Of a DNA stretch of 5,393 nucleotides, positions 4,742 through 5,393 are shown in pieces. The notes under the pieces were generated by a model that was given only the letters and a program-made list of their open reading frames with translations, made no database searches and was not told the DNA's origin. The DNA is from Ruminococcaceae bacterium UBA6364 (GTDB lineage Bacteria; Bacillota; Clostridia; Oscillospirales; Acutalibacteraceae). The position numbers and the translations under genes are program-made. The number at the start of each line of letters is the position of its first letter. The first letter of the stretch is position 1. Location: contig DJRI01000060.1 of the NCBI GenBank assembly GCA_002440045.1, positions 1,214 through 6,606 of the forward strand, in the 5' to 3' direction.

Positions 4742-5393
4742 AAACCGACATCAAGCTTATTGGCAACGCACACCTCGACCCCATTTGGCTCTGGCGCTGG
4801 CAGGAGGGCTGCGGCGAGGTCCTTCAGACCTTCAGAAGCGCTCTTGACAGGCTCAAAGAATACGACGATTTTGTATTCACGTGCTCTTCTGCCTCATACT
4901 ACAAGTGGGTTGAAGATATTGACCCCGAAATGTTTGAAGAAATCCGCGCAATGGTAAAGCGCGGCAGATGGGTCCCCGTAAACGGCTGGTGGGTTCAGCC
5001 CGACTGCAATATGCCCTCGGGCGAAAGCTTTGCAAGACAGGCTCTTTACAGCCAGCTTTATTACTACGAAAAATTCGGCATAACCTGCAAAACGGGCTAT
5101 AACGTTGACTCGTTCGGTCACAACGCCATGATGCCCCAGCTTTTAATAAAGGGCGGCATGTCTGCTTATGTTATGATGCGCCCCGGCATGCACGAAAACA
5201 GCAATATCCCCGAGGATGTTTTTTGGTGGGACAGCCCCGACGGCTCACGCATTCCCACATACCGCATCCCGGACGGCTACGGCATGAGCGGCAAAAAAAG
5301 CCTTGACAGAGCGCTTGAAGAGCTTAACAGCCGTGCAAATAAAAACGGCCACGGAATGATGCTTCTTTACGGCGTCGGCAACCACGGCGGCGG
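4738..5393 (+). CDS. Glycoside hydrolase family 38 alpha-mannosidase, N-terminal part (truncated by window edge)
   Basis: The frame is open for 218 codons from the ATG to the window edge. GH38 enzymes are zinc-dependent retaining alpha-mannosidases, usually 850-1,050 residues, so about three quarters is missing. Visible signatures: NAHLDPIWLWRWQEG (10-24), where His12 and Asp14 match two zinc ligands; NGWWVQPDCNMPSGES (82-97); NVDSFGHN (122-129), where Asp124 matches the catalytic nucleophile, also a zinc ligand; and GNHGGG at the very end. The second catalytic-site histidine lies outside the window. The protein begins MKTDIKLIG directly at the first strand of the catalytic domain, with no signal peptide, so it is probably cytoplasmic and acts on imported or endogenous alpha-mannosides. 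Linkage specificity cannot be judged. It is the fourth gene of the operon and is coupled by a 4-nt overlap to the gene before it. Confidence 0.95.
   Translation, partial: MKTDIKLIGNAHLDPIWLWRWQEGCGEVLQTFRSALDRLKEYDDFVFTCSSASYYKWVEDIDPEMFEEIRAMVKRGRWVPVNGWWVQPDCNMPSGESFARQALYSQLYYYEKFGITCKTGYNVDSFGHNAMMPQLLIKGGMSAYVMMRPGMHENSNIPEDVFWWDSPDGSRIPTYRIPDGYGMSGKKSLDRALEELNSRANKNGHGMMLLYGVGNHGG

Noticed and set aside
4760..4957. Plus-strand open frame of 65 codons in another frame
   Set aside because: It lies wholly inside the GH38 reading frame, which has unmistakable family motifs across the same bases.

Overview
The window looks like the chromosome of a Clostridia-type Firmicute, probably a gut or rumen member of the Oscillospirales/Ruminococcaceae sort. 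This is inference from strong AGGAGG-like ribosome binding sites 7-8 nt before each start, near-consensus sigma-A promoters in AT-rich gaps, GTG/ATG starts, and closely spaced same-strand genes of types common in clostridial genomes. The species cannot be named from the sequence.

Layout. Positions 1-289 hold the N-terminal 96 codons of a minus-strand gene that runs off the left edge, tentatively a clostridial radical SAM protein. Positions 290-570 form a divergent intergenic region with one sigma-A-type promoter facing left (357-385) and one facing right (505-533). The right-facing promoter drives a single gene, tagD (571-999, glycerol-3-phosphate cytidylyltransferase). That gene is closed by a GC-rich hairpin terminator (1023-1048). 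A new near-consensus promoter (1070-1099) follows at once and carries a perfect A/T dyad over its -10 box.

From 1151 to the right edge, four genes lie head to tail with gaps of 14 nt, 34 nt and a 4-nt overlap, and no terminator between them. They are a YjjU-like patatin phospholipase (1151-1984), a NAT_N/GNAT_C-type acyltransferase (1999-2913), an uncharacterised 597-residue protein with a short two-blade propeller-like segment and a probable all-helical (alpha/alpha)6 domain (2948-4741), and a GH38 alpha-mannosidase (from 4738, cut off by the window edge after 218 codons). The last two are translationally coupled. None of the four has a visible signal peptide, so the pathway is probably cytoplasmic.

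Working together. The clearest hypothesis is an intracellular pathway that handles a mannose-containing glycan or glycolipid: GH38 and the coupled 597-residue protein act on sugars, while the patatin hydrolase and the acyltransferase remove and add acyl groups. The gene order is seen directly. The shared substrate is inference. The most novel element is the 597-residue protein and its coupling to GH38.
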